From Sporosarcina aquimarina (GTDB taxonomy: Bacteria > Bacillota > Bacilli > Bacillales_A > Planococcaceae): a stretch of DNA of 64,000 nt. A program made the translations under genes and the position numbers. The stretch covers positions 186,001 to 250,000 of the forward strand of contig NZ_JACLBZ010000008.1 in the NCBI RefSeq assembly GCF_019748715.1, read 5' to 3'. Positions 35,575 to 46,000 of this stretch are shown piece by piece (the stretch's first letter is position 1; every line of letters starts with the position of its first letter). A model generated the notes under the pieces. The model saw only the letters and a program-made list of their open reading frames with translations, was not told the DNA's origin and did not search any database.

Positions 35575-36783
35575 TTAAATCGTGTCGGTGTTTGCCAATG
35601 TTCCTTTTTCCGCGCTTTCTTTCTTATGCCAGTAACGATTGAGACTTGTCACTCCGATGGCAATGAAAAACGTGACCAATCCCATTAATAGCAGTGCAAC
35701 GATATCTCTCCAGATAGTAATGAAGCCATTCCCTTTCAAGAAAATCTCCCGAACGCCATCTAGAAAATAGGTAAGGGGCAACATATGCCCGATTGTTGAC
35801 AACAATGATGGCATCGCGGCGAACGGCCATGTAAAGCCAGATAATAGAAACGAAGGTACAGCAATTAACATCGCTAATTGAGTAGATGCCAGCTGACTTT
35901 CTGAAAACAAGCTTACTAAATAACCAAGTCCAAGTAAAGCAAAAGCAAAACTGATTGTCAATATAAAAAATGGGAGTATGTCTCCCCTGAAAGGAAGTTG
36001 AACCACATACATCCCGACTAAATAAGCGACGAATGTATTCAAAACACCAATCAGAAAATAAGGTGCACATTTGGCATACGCAATTTTCCACGGCTGTTCT
36101 TTCCAACCGGTAAAACGTCCCCAAATTCCCAATTCTTTATCTCGAGCAACTGTTAAGGCGATTCCCAATAACAATACTTGCTGTAGGGCCGTTCCTATTA
36201 AACCGTACACAAGAAATACACTATAGTCAAACGTTGGGTTATATAAAACTCTGTAACTAAATGGAATTGGAGAAAACACTTTCGAGATCTCCTCACTGCG
36301 GAAACCTTGCTGCTGGAGCTGTTCAACTGATGCCCCCGTGCCAATCGTACTGACAATTTCATTAGCTGAACGTGTCGCTAAATTCGAGATCATCATATTA
36401 CTTCCATCGATCATCGTCAATACCGATGGACTCTCCCCATGGTTTAATCGAGCAGAAAAGTCACTCGGAATGATAACTCCGACCTTTGCTTCTCCACTTG
36501 CAATCGCTTGTTCAATTTCTGATTCTGAATACACTAAATTCGTGACGTTGAATGATTCGGATTGATCAAAAGACTGAACAATTTGCCTGCTGAGTTGACT
36601 ATTGTCCTGGTCAAATAGAACCGTGTCCATTTCCTTAACCGTATGATTAGAGTATAGGTAAGCAAACATTGCTGAATAAAGAACGGGGACAAACACTAAC
36701 ATAGCCAATAATCGCCGGTCTTTGAAAATATTCATCCACTCTTCTTTGATGATATCTTTAATCGTTAATCCAGACTCATTCAT
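35575..36783 (-). CDS. ABC-2 type exporter permease (YbhR/DrrB-like)
   Basis: 402 residues from the ATG at 36783. One N-terminal helix (LLAMLVFVPVLYSAMFAYLY), a large extracytoplasmic domain of about 150 residues, then five helices with the typical FLLSGFTWPFAAMPSLLSTI block near 315. This is the ABC-2 permease layout of YbhS/YbhR systems, which work with a HlyD-like adaptor and an ATPase. The adaptor gene overlaps it (ATGAATGA), but no ATPase gene is in the operon, which is odd. The ATPase could be encoded elsewhere. Confidence 0.85.
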   Translation of the reverse strand: MNESGLTIKDIIKEEWMNIFKDRRLLAMLVFVPVLYSAMFAYLYSNHTVKEMDTVLFDQDNSQLSRQIVQSFDQSESFNVTNLVYSESEIEQAIASGEAKVGVIIPSDFSARLNHGESPSVLTMIDGSNMMISNLATRSANEIVSTIGTGASVEQLQQQGFRSEEISKVFSPIPFSYRVLYNPTFDYSVFLVYGLIGTALQQVLLLGIALTVARDKELGIWGRFTGWKEQPWKIAYAKCAPYFLIGVLNTFVAYLVGMYVVQLPFRGDILPFFILTISFAFALLGLGYLVSLFSESQLASTQLAMLIAVPSFLLSGFTWPFAAMPSLLSTIGHMLPLTYFLDGVREIFLKGNGFITIWRDIVALLLMGLVTFFIAIGVTSLNRYWHKKESAEKGTLANTDTI

Positions 36784-38143
36784 TACCCTCTTCCCCTTTT
36801 TCACTCCATTGAACCGTCATTCCACTAATAATTCCCTTCGGTAACTCTGGCATCGTGACTTTCACGCCAAACGAACGGATATCCGTTTCTCCTAAGCTTT
36901 GGGAAGCTTTACGAACCGCGAAGCTGGCCGCTGGTTCCATCTGAACAATTTTTCCTTTTACCTCTTCACCTGTCGAAAGCAATCGAATCCCCATTTCTTT
37001 ACCTACGGCTAATTCAGTCACATCCGTTTCAGGGAAATAAAATGTTGCCCACTTATCGTCGTGTGATTCAATTGTAAATACTGGATATCCGGAACTGACC
37101 AGCTCACCGACTTCGGCTGACTTGGACACAACGATACCGTCTGCTGGAGCCAATAATTCCATATAGCTCACATAAGTTTGTGCTTCAGCGAGGTTCGCCT
37201 CAGCTTGCACTAGTCCGGCCTGTGCAGACATCACTAATGCTTCTGCCTGAGAGATACCCGACTTCGCTGCTGCAATGGTAGCTTTTGATTGGTTGATACC
37301 CGCTTCAGCCACCAGCACGTCACCTTGCTGTACCGCAACTTGTCCTCGACTGACTTCTGCCAGCTCTAACACTGCTTTCGCTTGCTCCACCTGTGCTTTT
37401 GCCGCATCCACTTCTTCTTTTCGCGGTCCGCTAGTAACCATTTTATATGTCTGTTCCGCTACCTCGTATTCAGAGCTCGCTTTTTTGTACTTCATTTCTG
37501 CCTCTTCTAACGTGGCTTTTGAAGTTAACCCTTCGTTATGTAATTCTTGGAACCGTTCGAAGTTTGCTTTTGCAATTTCATTTGCCTTCTTCGTTGCATT
37601 CAGTTGACTTTCGGCCTGTTTTTTCTCCTCTGTTCTTGCACCATTTTCAAGTGCTGCTAATTTAGCTTCCGCCGCTTTGACGACCGCTTTCGCTTCTTTC
37701 ACTTGTTTCTCTACCGACTGCTCCGTTAACTTTACTGCTTCATTCCCCTGTGATTTCTTTGCCGCTGCAGCCTCTGTTGATGCTTCGGCTTCGCCTACTT
37801 TCCCCTCAGCCATCACTACGGCTGATTTTGCTTCCGCTAACTTTCCTTTTTGAACTTCCACCGCCGCTTCTGCTTGGGCAACTTTATCTAAAAGCTCGCC
37901 GCTTTCAATTCGTGCCAGTATTTGACCTTTCTCAACTGAATCTCCTTCTTCCACAAGAATTTCGCTCACGCGTCCCCCCATTTTAAAACTCGCATTCAAT
38001 TGAGATGCCTCGATATACGCTGTCGGTTCAGATTCCATTCTTCCAGCAAATTTACTCTCCACCATATTTGACGATAAAACAAAAATGCAAACGCCAATTA
38101 GCAGTCCCATGACGGACAAAACGATTAGACGAAGATGTTTCAT
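36776..38143 (-). CDS. HlyD/YbhG-family membrane-fusion adaptor
   Basis: 455 residues from the ATG at 38143; the longer frame to 38254 would overlap the TetR gene. N-terminal membrane anchor (LRLIVLSVMGLLIGVCIFVL), then a lipoyl domain (MGGRVSEILVEEGDSVEKGQ reading near residue 60), a very long Ala/Glu-rich coiled coil (80-330), the second lipoyl half (ELLAPADGIVVSKSAEVGEL) and a beta-barrel. Partner of the ABC-2 permease. Second gene of an operon led by a TetR repressor, 20 bases downstream of it. Confidence 0.87.
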   Translation of the reverse strand: MKHLRLIVLSVMGLLIGVCIFVLSSNMVESKFAGRMESEPTAYIEASQLNASFKMGGRVSEILVEEGDSVEKGQILARIESGELLDKVAQAEAAVEVQKGKLAEAKSAVVMAEGKVGEAEASTEAAAAKKSQGNEAVKLTEQSVEKQVKEAKAVVKAAEAKLAALENGARTEEKKQAESQLNATKKANEIAKANFERFQELHNEGLTSKATLEEAEMKYKKASSEYEVAEQTYKMVTSGPRKEEVDAAKAQVEQAKAVLELAEVSRGQVAVQQGDVLVAEAGINQSKATIAAAKSGISQAEALVMSAQAGLVQAEANLAEAQTYVSYMELLAPADGIVVSKSAEVGELVSSGYPVFTIESHDDKWATFYFPETDVTELAVGKEMGIRLLSTGEEVKGKIVQMEPAASFAVRKASQSLGETDIRSFGVKVTMPELPKGIISGMTVQWSEKGEEGNE

Positions 38144-38163
38144 TTCCTCAACTCCTGATATTC

Positions 38164-38739
38164 TTATTCTTTTATTAATCCTTCGAGTAAAAATAGCCGG
38201 AAAAGCTGTTCTACTTCCTCGTTGGACATCTCTTCGTTTGTTTTCTGTTCCCACTCAATTACAATCGCAATATAGAGCTTAAACACGACAAACGCTGTCA
38301 GCTCGGTGTTACATCGTTTAATATAGCCTTTAGTCATCGCGATATCTAATCGCTCTTTAATAAATGAAATCACTTCAGATTCCAGCAATTGAAACGCATC
38401 GCTCACCACTTTTGTGCCAATGCTATCTATTTCATCTAGCAGTTTCCTTAGAAGTTGATGCTCTTTCCGGAAAATGAGTACATTGTAGATCGTGCTATGA
38501 AGATTTGCATAGAATTCCCGTTCCGGTCGAATGGACTCACTTGCAAGTTGTTTCATTTCTTCTATTAAAGAAACAATAATTTCACGCAAAATTTCTTCTT
38601 TATTATTAAATGAGATATAAACAGACCCTTTTCCAATCCCCGCAATCTTTGCAATCTGATCCACGGTTGTCCCTTTATAGCCAAAAAGAGCAAACGACTT
38701 TTTCGCCGCTTCCATTATTATTTTTTTTCGTTCATCCAC
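38164..38739 (-). CDS. TetR family regulator of the HlyD/ABC-2 operon
   Basis: 191 residues from GTG at 38739, chosen because AGGAGGTGGAAAAA precedes it and because the paralogue at 42359 begins at the same residue. DNA-binding part: AAKKSFALFGYKGTTVDQIA then AGIGKGSVYISFNNKEEIL. It is a close paralogue of the TetR at 42359, and both promoters share two sequence motifs, so the two may cross-regulate. First gene of the operon and probably autoregulated. Confidence 0.86.
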   Translation of the reverse strand: MDERKKIIMEAAKKSFALFGYKGTTVDQIAKIAGIGKGSVYISFNNKEEILREIIVSLIEEMKQLASESIRPEREFYANLHSTIYNVLIFRKEHQLLRKLLDEIDSIGTKVVSDAFQLLESEVISFIKERLDIAMTKGYIKRCNTELTAFVVFKLYIAIVIEWEQKTNEEMSNEEVEQLFRLFLLEGLIKE

Positions 38740-38770
38740 TTTTTCCACCTCCTGGTTTTGACCAAAATTA

Positions 38771-38812
38771 TAAAGCGGTTCTCTGGTCACTAGAATGATA
38801 GTATCATAGTCA
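38771..38812 (-). promoter_or_regulatory. Promoter and candidate operator of the TetR-HlyD-permease operon
   Basis: A TATAAT on the minus strand near 38772 is preceded by TAGTGACC-AGAGAAC and, further up, by ATAGTATCATAGTCA (plus-strand reading, 38798-38812). Both motifs recur, in the other order, before the paralogous TetR gene at 42359. ATGATA-g-TATCAT (38795-38807) is a perfect short palindrome. Confidence 0.5.
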
Positions 38813-38925
38813 CTCCAACGAAACAACCACACTGAGAGAATATAGTCTTCTCAAATGGATATCCGCAGAATGTTCGTAAGGACTGACTAGATTGCAGGAT
38901 AATTTCATATTTTCGCAGACAGCAA

Positions 38926-38961
38926 AACACCTTTCAAGTCCAAAAGGACGTGAAAGGTGTT
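38926..38961 (-). terminator. Terminator of the SLH protein gene
   Basis: An 11-bp perfect stem AACACCTTTCA / TGAAAGGTGTT extended by GTCC/GGAC around an AAAA loop; the minus strand continues TTTTGC. It lies about 80 bases after the SLH stop. Confidence 0.8.
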
Positions 38962-39043
38962 GTTGTCATATTCTCTGCAACGAGTAGCAATCTACCATTT
39001 CCAGGCGTTCTACACCAAGATATCTAATGGAAGTTTCCGGTCG

Positions 39044-41500
39044 TTAATCAGTAATCAATGCAAGAATGTTATTGTTTTCATCAAAAATCATGAATGTGAC
39101 TTGTATAGAACCTTTGTGTTCGCCCCACTTAGTAATTCGGATATCATTTGAATGGTTCGAAAAGTATTCTGTGTCAAATATAATTGTTTCGGGATTCAAT
39201 CGTTTCCCTGAAATTTGGCTATCACTAGATTTGACGACTACTTTTTTCTTCGCAGAACGTTTTTTAAAGAACTCAATTGTTTCTAGTTTCCCATTGCTTC
39301 GATCCATGTGAAGTCGGACAAGACTGCCTTTTGTTTTAGTGAGTGGTACCTTTACTGTTTTCTTGTCTGTTTTAGCAGTCAATAGAATAGCAGTTGGATC
39401 TTTTCTGTTTTTCTTATCTTTATATTCGAATTCTATCTTCCAATCGGATCGTCCGTTATGATTAATAGTATAGACGACATCATCGACTATGATCGTTTTC
39501 AGGTTTTCTAACTCCGATGTATACCACTTTTTTTCACCTGTCGCGAGTAAAGCCTCAACTTCAAGGAATTCTCTACTTCCTTCCCTGTCGCCAATAATAT
39601 CATCGATCAAAATAGCAACAGATTGTTTCCGTCCAACAGTAACTGGACCGCCCGCAATATACACCATATTCCCTGCTCGGTCTGCATAGACTTCTACCGT
39701 TCCAGACTTCTGAAGTTCCTTTGCTACATCCGAATCAATAAATTCCGTTTTACCATCCGGATGGAGATAAACCGCCGCTCCATAGTTCACCTTATAATCC
39801 TCTGCATAATCCGTATCGTTAAAGCGATAGGTCATACCGGTGATTCGAATATCTTTAGAGGAGACGGAATCGATTGTTCCTTTGGCTGCCGGCTGTACTA
39901 CTTCTGCAATCCCTTTTCCTTTGTTTCCTTTTTCATTAAAGAACATAACGTCCCCGCGGCGTAAGTCAGAAAGTTCGATCACACGGCCATCTTTCATGAT
40001 CAGCGCATCTTTTGCGTTGAAGATGCCCCCCGTTCCTTCTCCAGCATAGCCGATTACTTCCTGGTCCTTCACTCGATCGACGATTAAAAAGTCATGTAAG
40101 TTGTACGCACTGATAAATACGATATTTCCCAAATTGTCAAAGCTGATTTTAGCATGCGTAAATCGATCTTTCACTTTTACCTTTTTCTTCAGATCATCCC
40201 GATCAGCGATTTCTACTTTCTTCCCATCTAAATAAAAGGTAAATTGTTTCTTAGTAGAAGAACCTTCAAACATGGCTGTCGATACATTATATGTCTTGCC
40301 CTCCGAGAGCAATCGGATTTCATCGATCTTCGTAATCTCAATGGCATCGTATTTCGCTTTCCGAGTTACCAGTTCCACATCAGTCGGTTTATTTTTGTTG
40401 TCATACCAAATACCGACTGTTTCACCCAGCAATTCTTGAAGATCCTGTTTCTTCATAGAAGCAGGCACGTCATATGTCTTCGTAGAACCTTTGTCCGTAA
40501 AAATGGTGAACTTGTTTTTCAGCACGTCCACATCAGTCACAAAACTTTTTGCGTATGTGGAACGATTGAATGAGTAGGTTAATTCATCACCCGCTATGTT
40601 GACAGTCAGATGGTAGTCATCTACATCAACAGAACCAACCTTTGGATTATCAAACAGCTCAATGTCGACACTCTTACCATTTTCCGCAAGCTTCACTTCT
40701 TTCACCGGATAATTGGCACCCGTCTTCGCATGACGGATATCGACATCTTCAGGCGCCAGCTTAGGAACTGAATGGCTGAATTCGATCCGAACAAATTGAT
40801 TGGCATCGTTCAGTGTAACGACTTTGTTGATTTTTAGTTTTTTTAACGAGTTCGGTATGCCTCCATAACTATCAGCCGTCCTTACAAAAAAGCTTGCAAA
40901 TTGAGCACGTGTTACAGCATTTTTAGGTAAAAATCGCCCATCTGCAGGCTTCGTGATGCCTAAATTGGCGAGCGTTTGGACATTGGGTGCGTGCTGGGGA
41001 CCCGCTTGGTTCAAATCCTTGATCTCCACATTCCGCCCATCCCGTTCTAATCCGAAAGCACGGACAAGCACACTTGCCATTTGTTCACGCGTCATGACCT
41101 CACCTGGTCTTAGAAAATTGCTATCTCCTAAAAAAGCTTCATGATATTTGACTACACGCGAAGCATTGTACAACTCTTTATCTTTTGATTTAGAGGAAAC
41201 ATCCGCAAAAGGCTCTACTTTCGAAGTGCTTGTTTTGCCATGTTTATTTTCCAGATAACGTGCAAGAATTTTCACTACTTGACCACGAGTAATGGAATCA
41301 TTCGGATGAAACTTTCCATTTTGTCCTTTGATGAATCCCATTTCGACTGCCTGTTCAATATTTTCAGCATGTGAACTTTGAGATGATACATCGGAAAAGC
41401 TGGACGCTGCACTTGCCACAGGCACAACAGCTGTCGTGGTAATCACCACCGCCACTGCACTTGCGAGAAATCGTTTATCAATTTTTCTTTTTTTGCTCAT
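39044..41500 (-). CDS. Large SLH-domain surface protein
   Basis: 818 residues. Signal peptide (residues 1-31). Three SLH modules follow: FSDVSSQSSHAENIEQAVEM... near 35-90, FADVSSKSKD... near 97-150, and a third ending TRAQFASFFVRTADSYGG near 205. They bind pyruvylated secondary wall polymer. The rest (215-818) is a beta-rich region starting INKVVTLNDANQFVRIEFSH, made of SbsA-like and repeated unknown modules. The first beta module is homologous to that of the SLH protein at 46488. Function: cell-surface or S-layer-associated protein; no enzyme motif is visible. Confidence 0.9.
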   Translation of the reverse strand: MSKKRKIDKRFLASAVAVVITTTAVVPVASAASSFSDVSSQSSHAENIEQAVEMGFIKGQNGKFHPNDSITRGQVVKILARYLENKHGKTSTSKVEPFADVSSKSKDKELYNASRVVKYHEAFLGDSNFLRPGEVMTREQMASVLVRAFGLERDGRNVEIKDLNQAGPQHAPNVQTLANLGITKPADGRFLPKNAVTRAQFASFFVRTADSYGGIPNSLKKLKINKVVTLNDANQFVRIEFSHSVPKLAPEDVDIRHAKTGANYPVKEVKLAENGKSVDIELFDNPKVGSVDVDDYHLTVNIAGDELTYSFNRSTYAKSFVTDVDVLKNKFTIFTDKGSTKTYDVPASMKKQDLQELLGETVGIWYDNKNKPTDVELVTRKAKYDAIEITKIDEIRLLSEGKTYNVSTAMFEGSSTKKQFTFYLDGKKVEIADRDDLKKKVKVKDRFTHAKISFDNLGNIVFISAYNLHDFLIVDRVKDQEVIGYAGEGTGGIFNAKDALIMKDGRVIELSDLRRGDVMFFNEKGNKGKGIAEVVQPAAKGTIDSVSSKDIRITGMTYRFNDTDYAEDYKVNYGAAVYLHPDGKTEFIDSDVAKELQKSGTVEVYADRAGNMVYIAGGPVTVGRKQSVAILIDDIIGDREGSREFLEVEALLATGEKKWYTSELENLKTIIVDDVVYTINHNGRSDWKIEFEYKDKKNRKDPTAILLTAKTDKKTVKVPLTKTKGSLVRLHMDRSNGKLETIEFFKKRSAKKKVVVKSSDSQISGKRLNPETIIFDTEYFSNHSNDIRITKWGEHKGSIQVTFMIFDENNNILALITD

Positions 41501-41693
41501 TTTTGCCTTCCTCCTGCTTTCAGCCTGTTAATAGTCCTACTTGAACCTCTCGCCACTTCTTATCAACCTTGCAGTTTGTTTTAAGGACGAACATTAGTAG
41601 ACTTTCCTTTGTAACTTCACTATGTACGAAATAATCCTTTATCATTATAATGAATCAGCATTCCCCGACAGGGAGTACGCACTAGGTAATTTT

Positions 41694-42017
41694 CTATATC
41701 CGGACTAATTGTCTACCTGATTCCCCTGCCCACTTTTTCAAACGAATATCTAAAATAAAGTTGCCAAATGGGATGAATGCCGCCACGAAGGCCCCGAGTG
41801 AAAATCGTAAAGGCCATTTCACCGCAAACGTCGCATACAAAATCATCACACAGTATATGGTAAACAATATACCATGGATCATGCCTACTAGACGTACCGC
41901 TTCTGGTATATCCATAAAGTATTTCATTGGCATGGCAATGAACAACAGGATCAGCAGTGAGCTACCTTCCAAAATGCCCATCAAACGAAAACGACCTAAC
42001 GCATTTTTCAACATCAT
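41694..42017 (-). CDS. DUF3817 family membrane protein
   Basis: 107 residues with three predicted membrane helices. The pattern RFRLMGILEGSSLLILLFIA near residue 10, GMIHGILFTIYCVMILYATF near 47 and GAFVAAFIPFGNFILDIRLK near 75 is typical of DUF3817 (YdzA-like). Role unknown. Monocistronic. Confidence 0.85.
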   Translation of the reverse strand: MMLKNALGRFRLMGILEGSSLLILLFIAMPMKYFMDIPEAVRLVGMIHGILFTIYCVMILYATFAVKWPLRFSLGAFVAAFIPFGNFILDIRLKKWAGESGRQLVRI

Positions 42018-42304
42018 CTTTCCACTCCTTAGCCTCTATAACTCATGTTAAGTGGAGCCCAATCTCAAGGGAGATCAAGCGCCATCTGCATTTACTCTTA
42101 GTCTAGCATAATTGCAACATGATGAGTATAGTACATAGTTTATCCGACGCCGAGTTTCTCCCGCCTCTTCCTTATGGTTTGCCTTAGTCGCTGATTCAAC
42201 CCGTTTCGGATTTCGATAATGATGTTCTTCTTACTGTGAATTGCGGATAAACTGTCTAACACAAATTCTGTTAGGCTTGCATTTCTTAATAGAATTGTGT
42301 AACG

Positions 42305-42338
42305 TAGTGACCGAAAGAACGTTATAGTATTATAGTCA
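42305..42338 (+). promoter_or_regulatory. Promoter/operator region of the second paralogous TetR gene
   Basis: Holds TAGTGACCGAAAGAAC (42305-42320) and ATAGTATTATAGTCA (42324-42338). The second differs at one of 15 positions from the copy at 38798-38812; the first matches TAGTGACCAGAGAAC there. A possible -10 TATAGT overlaps the second motif. Confidence 0.5.
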
Positions 42339-42358
42339 ATATTAAATGAGGTGCAAAA

Positions 42359-42928
42359 ATGGATCGCAAGCAAGAAATTATGTTAGCAGCTGAAAAGTCG
42401 TTCACGTTATTCGGCTATAAGGCTACTACAATGGATCAAGTAGCAAAGATAGCGAATGTAGGAAAAGGGACAATCTATACGTTTTTTTCTAATAAAGAAG
42501 AACTTTTTCATTCAATCGTTTTGAAGATGGTGGAAGAAATGAAACTGGTTTCTGAACAATGTAGTGTGAAGGGAGCCTCGTTTGAAGTAAACGCGCATGC
42601 CCGACTCATGCAATTGTTAGCATTTCGGGAAACTCATCAATTATATATTAAGCTGATCGAGGAGGAAAAAGAGCTACGTACACCTACTGTGAGTGAAGTT
42701 CTAGCATCTATCGAGAAAGAAATCCTTAAATTTATCGAGGAGAAGATCAAACGAGGAATTGCAAAAGGTGAATTAAAGCCATGTGATAGCAAGTTAGTGT
42801 CCTATCTATTATTCAAGTCATATATTGCATTAGTTGTAGATTGGAATAAAACTTATACCGTTCCGCTGACAGAGGGACAAATTACGGAGTTAATAAGTGA
42901 GACGATTTTCTCAAGCATCCTTGTATAA
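42359..42928 (+). CDS. TetR family regulator of the YhgE/Pip gene
   Basis: 189 residues, ATG after GAGGTGCAAAA. DNA-binding domain AAEKSFTLFGYKATTMDQVA then ANVGKGTIYTFFSNKEELF, close to the regulator at 38164. Its ligand domain is similar too, so the pair arose by duplication. Lies 87 bases before the YhgE-like gene and probably represses it. Confidence 0.87.
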   Translation: MDRKQEIMLAAEKSFTLFGYKATTMDQVAKIANVGKGTIYTFFSNKEELFHSIVLKMVEEMKLVSEQCSVKGASFEVNAHARLMQLLAFRETHQLYIKLIEEEKELRTPTVSEVLASIEKEILKFIEEKIKRGIAKGELKPCDSKLVSYLLFKSYIALVVDWNKTYTVPLTEGQITELISETIFSSILV

Positions 42929-43015
42929 GATGGATCATCATTCCTTATTATGTAGGGCGAATTGGATTAATAGATTACGAGGGAGACGTAATCCTAAAGT
43001 GAGGTTTTGTGTTAG

Positions 43016-46000
43016 ATGAAAAATATCCTTTTTATCGTTAGGCGTGATATTCGAAATATAAAGAGGAACAAGGCGGCGTTGGTTGTAATTGCGGCTCTCG
43101 CATTTTTGCCTTCCCTTTATGCTTGGATGAATATTCTTGCTTCCTGGGACCCTTATTCAAATACAAAAGGGGTTTCGGTCGCTGTAGCAAGTCTGGATGA
43201 AGGAGCCACTATAGAAGATAAAGATTTTAACGTCGGAGATGAGGTCATCGTTTCGTTGACGAAAAATGATGACTTAGGTTGGCAATTTGTTTCTGAAGAA
43301 GAAGCAATCAAAGGTGTGGAGCATGGCGATTACTATGCAGCAATTATTATTCCCAAAGACTTTTCTGAAAACCTGAGTAGTGTAACTACTGATAACCTGG
43401 TCCAGCCGAAGCTGGATTACTATATAAATGAAAAAATTAACGCGATTTCACCTAAAGTAGCAAGCAAGGGTGCTTCTGCCATCGTTGAAAACATTCAAAG
43501 TACCTTTGTTGAAGAAGCGAACAATGCGGTTTTAAAAGTGTTTAATAATGCAGGTATTAAACTAGAGAATAACCGAGCGAATATCGAAAGAATGCGCGAT
43601 ATAATCTACGACTTGGAAGAAAATATTCCAGAGATCTATTCCAAACTCAATACAGTAGATCGTGGTTTGAATTTTGCAGATACATCTATTGATAAAGTAG
43701 GGCTTGCATTGGATGAGGTAGATAGTGTCCACGCAAACGCCAAACGCTTAAATGAGCGGTTGGTGTCAAAACTGCAAGATAATGAAAAAGCAGTCGAGAG
43801 TACTCTTAACGCAATCACGACAAATTTAGAGAGTGCACAAAATGCATTTAGAAAAATACCTGATTTGACCAGTGATCTTTCTAAAAAAGGCGATGATCTA
43901 GACCGAATTGTAAATTCACTTCGTGACAAACAAGACAAATTGGATGATGTAAATACTCGTTTAGACGAAATCTATGATTATCTAAAAGAACAAGACAAAA
44001 AAATGAAAAACTCTACCAAAATAAAGGATCTTCAAGGCTCATTGAACGAAAGTGTCGACGATCTAACACAACTGAAAAAGAATGTGCAAACGCTTATCAC
44101 AGACTTGAAAAAGGGTGAGAATCCCGCTGTCGATTTGATCCAACAGACTCAAAAACTTTCTGATAAACTAGCCGAGGATCTAGATCGTATGAGCGACAGC
44201 TATGAAAACGTTTTGTATCCACAGACTCAAAAACTGATTGAACAGTTGACTGAGCTTTCCGGTGAGTTGACCGGTCTATTGGATCGTGCAAGTAAAGTGA
44301 ACCAAAACGCATTGAAATCTGTACAACATTTGATTGACCAAAGAGAATCATTGGATTTGAGTGGATTCCAAGATGAATTGGATCGTATCTCCTCCAGTCT
44401 TGAGAGTAATTTGGAGAAAATGGATACGGTCATCTCTTTACTAAAAGTCGCAGGAAATTTGACCGGCAGTGAAAAAATCGCAAACCTGGAAAATAAGTTC
44501 CTTGCGCTACAGTCTCAACTTCAAAAAACACAGCAAATTGTAAATGCCATTCAGGCAGGTATTGACAAGGGAGAGACGCCTAGCCTCCATTTATTGAATC
44601 AGCTGAAAGAACAGTTAGAATCAACGCAGAAACGAATAGATGATGCGACAAAACAATTTGATTCAAATAGTCAAAACGCCTTAGCCCAAGCAGTGAAGCA
44701 ACTGAAAAAACTTGATAAAGAAATGCAAGAGAGATTCGAAAGTCTTCAAGAGTCGAAAACAGCTATCGATAAAAAACTGGAATCATCGCTGGAAACCGCT
44801 AAAAATCCAGAACGAACGATCGACACGCTGGAACGAATGGCTCGTCGCATTGATGGCGGTATTACTTCTATCCAATCAATCGACAGCGGTTTGAAGAATC
44901 TACAAGATTTTATCGATTCTGACAAAGTATCAAATGAAATCGAACATATCAAAACGGTCCAAGGGAATTTAACTGAAACCAAATCATCGGTTGATGGTTT
45001 GATCGGTCGCATCCATGAGACGAAAGCCAATGGAAAAAAACATTTAGCAGAAATTGACCGTATGTCGGAAAGAATGAATCGTTCCATCGGAGATGTTATT
45101 GAGTTCGTAAATAGTGATCTTTCAAGAAAATATAAGTCCACTATGAGAGATGCAACAAATGCGCTATACGATGTTTCTGATGTGCTGGATGAAGTGAACG
45201 ACCGTATTCCTAGAGTTCGTAATGCGCTCGTAAAAGCGGAAAAAGGAGTTCAGACTGGAAAGAAAAGTCTTGCCTTGGCGAATGAACACTTCCCTGAAGC
45301 TCGTGATACTGTCGAAACGCTAGCGGAAAAAATTCGGAAACTTGAAGAAGACGGGGAACTTGATAAGCTGCTCGAGATCCTTCATACCGATCCGACGGGT
45401 GTAAGTAAATTCTTTGCAGATCCGATTGTATTGGATGAACATCAATTATATCCGATACCCAACTATGGTTCTGCAATGAGCCCATTTTATACTACACTCT
45501 CTTTATGGGTCGGTGCTTTGCTCATGGTTTCCACATTGAAGGTAGATATCGAGGAAAAAGTAAGATTCAAAAGCTACCAAACCTATTTGGGTCGATTAAT
45601 TACCTTCGGGGGAATCGGGGCAATCCAGTCTACGATCGTTACATTAGGTAATTTGTTCATCATGCATACCTATGTCGTGAACAAACTTCCATTCGTGTTG
45701 TTCGGGATTCTCATCAGTATTGTATTCGTCTCGATCGTCTACACACTCGTATCGGTGTTTGGTAACACCGGAAAAGTGGTTGCGATCATTTTAATGGTCA
45801 TGCAACTTGGAGCATCGGGAGGCACGTTCCCGATTCAAATGGCACCGCCGTTCTTCCAAAACATTCACTCCTTTATGCCATTTACGCATGCTATCACATT
45901 ATTAAGAGAAGCGATTGGCGGCATCATTTGGGAGGTAGTATGGAAGCAAATCATCTATTTATTGATCTACTTTGTAATTGCTTTAATCGTGGGGATCGGA

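Noticed and set aside
38143-38254. Longer start for the HlyD-like adaptor
   Set aside because: It would overlap the TetR gene by about 90 bases; the ATG at 38143 has a proper ribosome site and precedes the membrane anchor.
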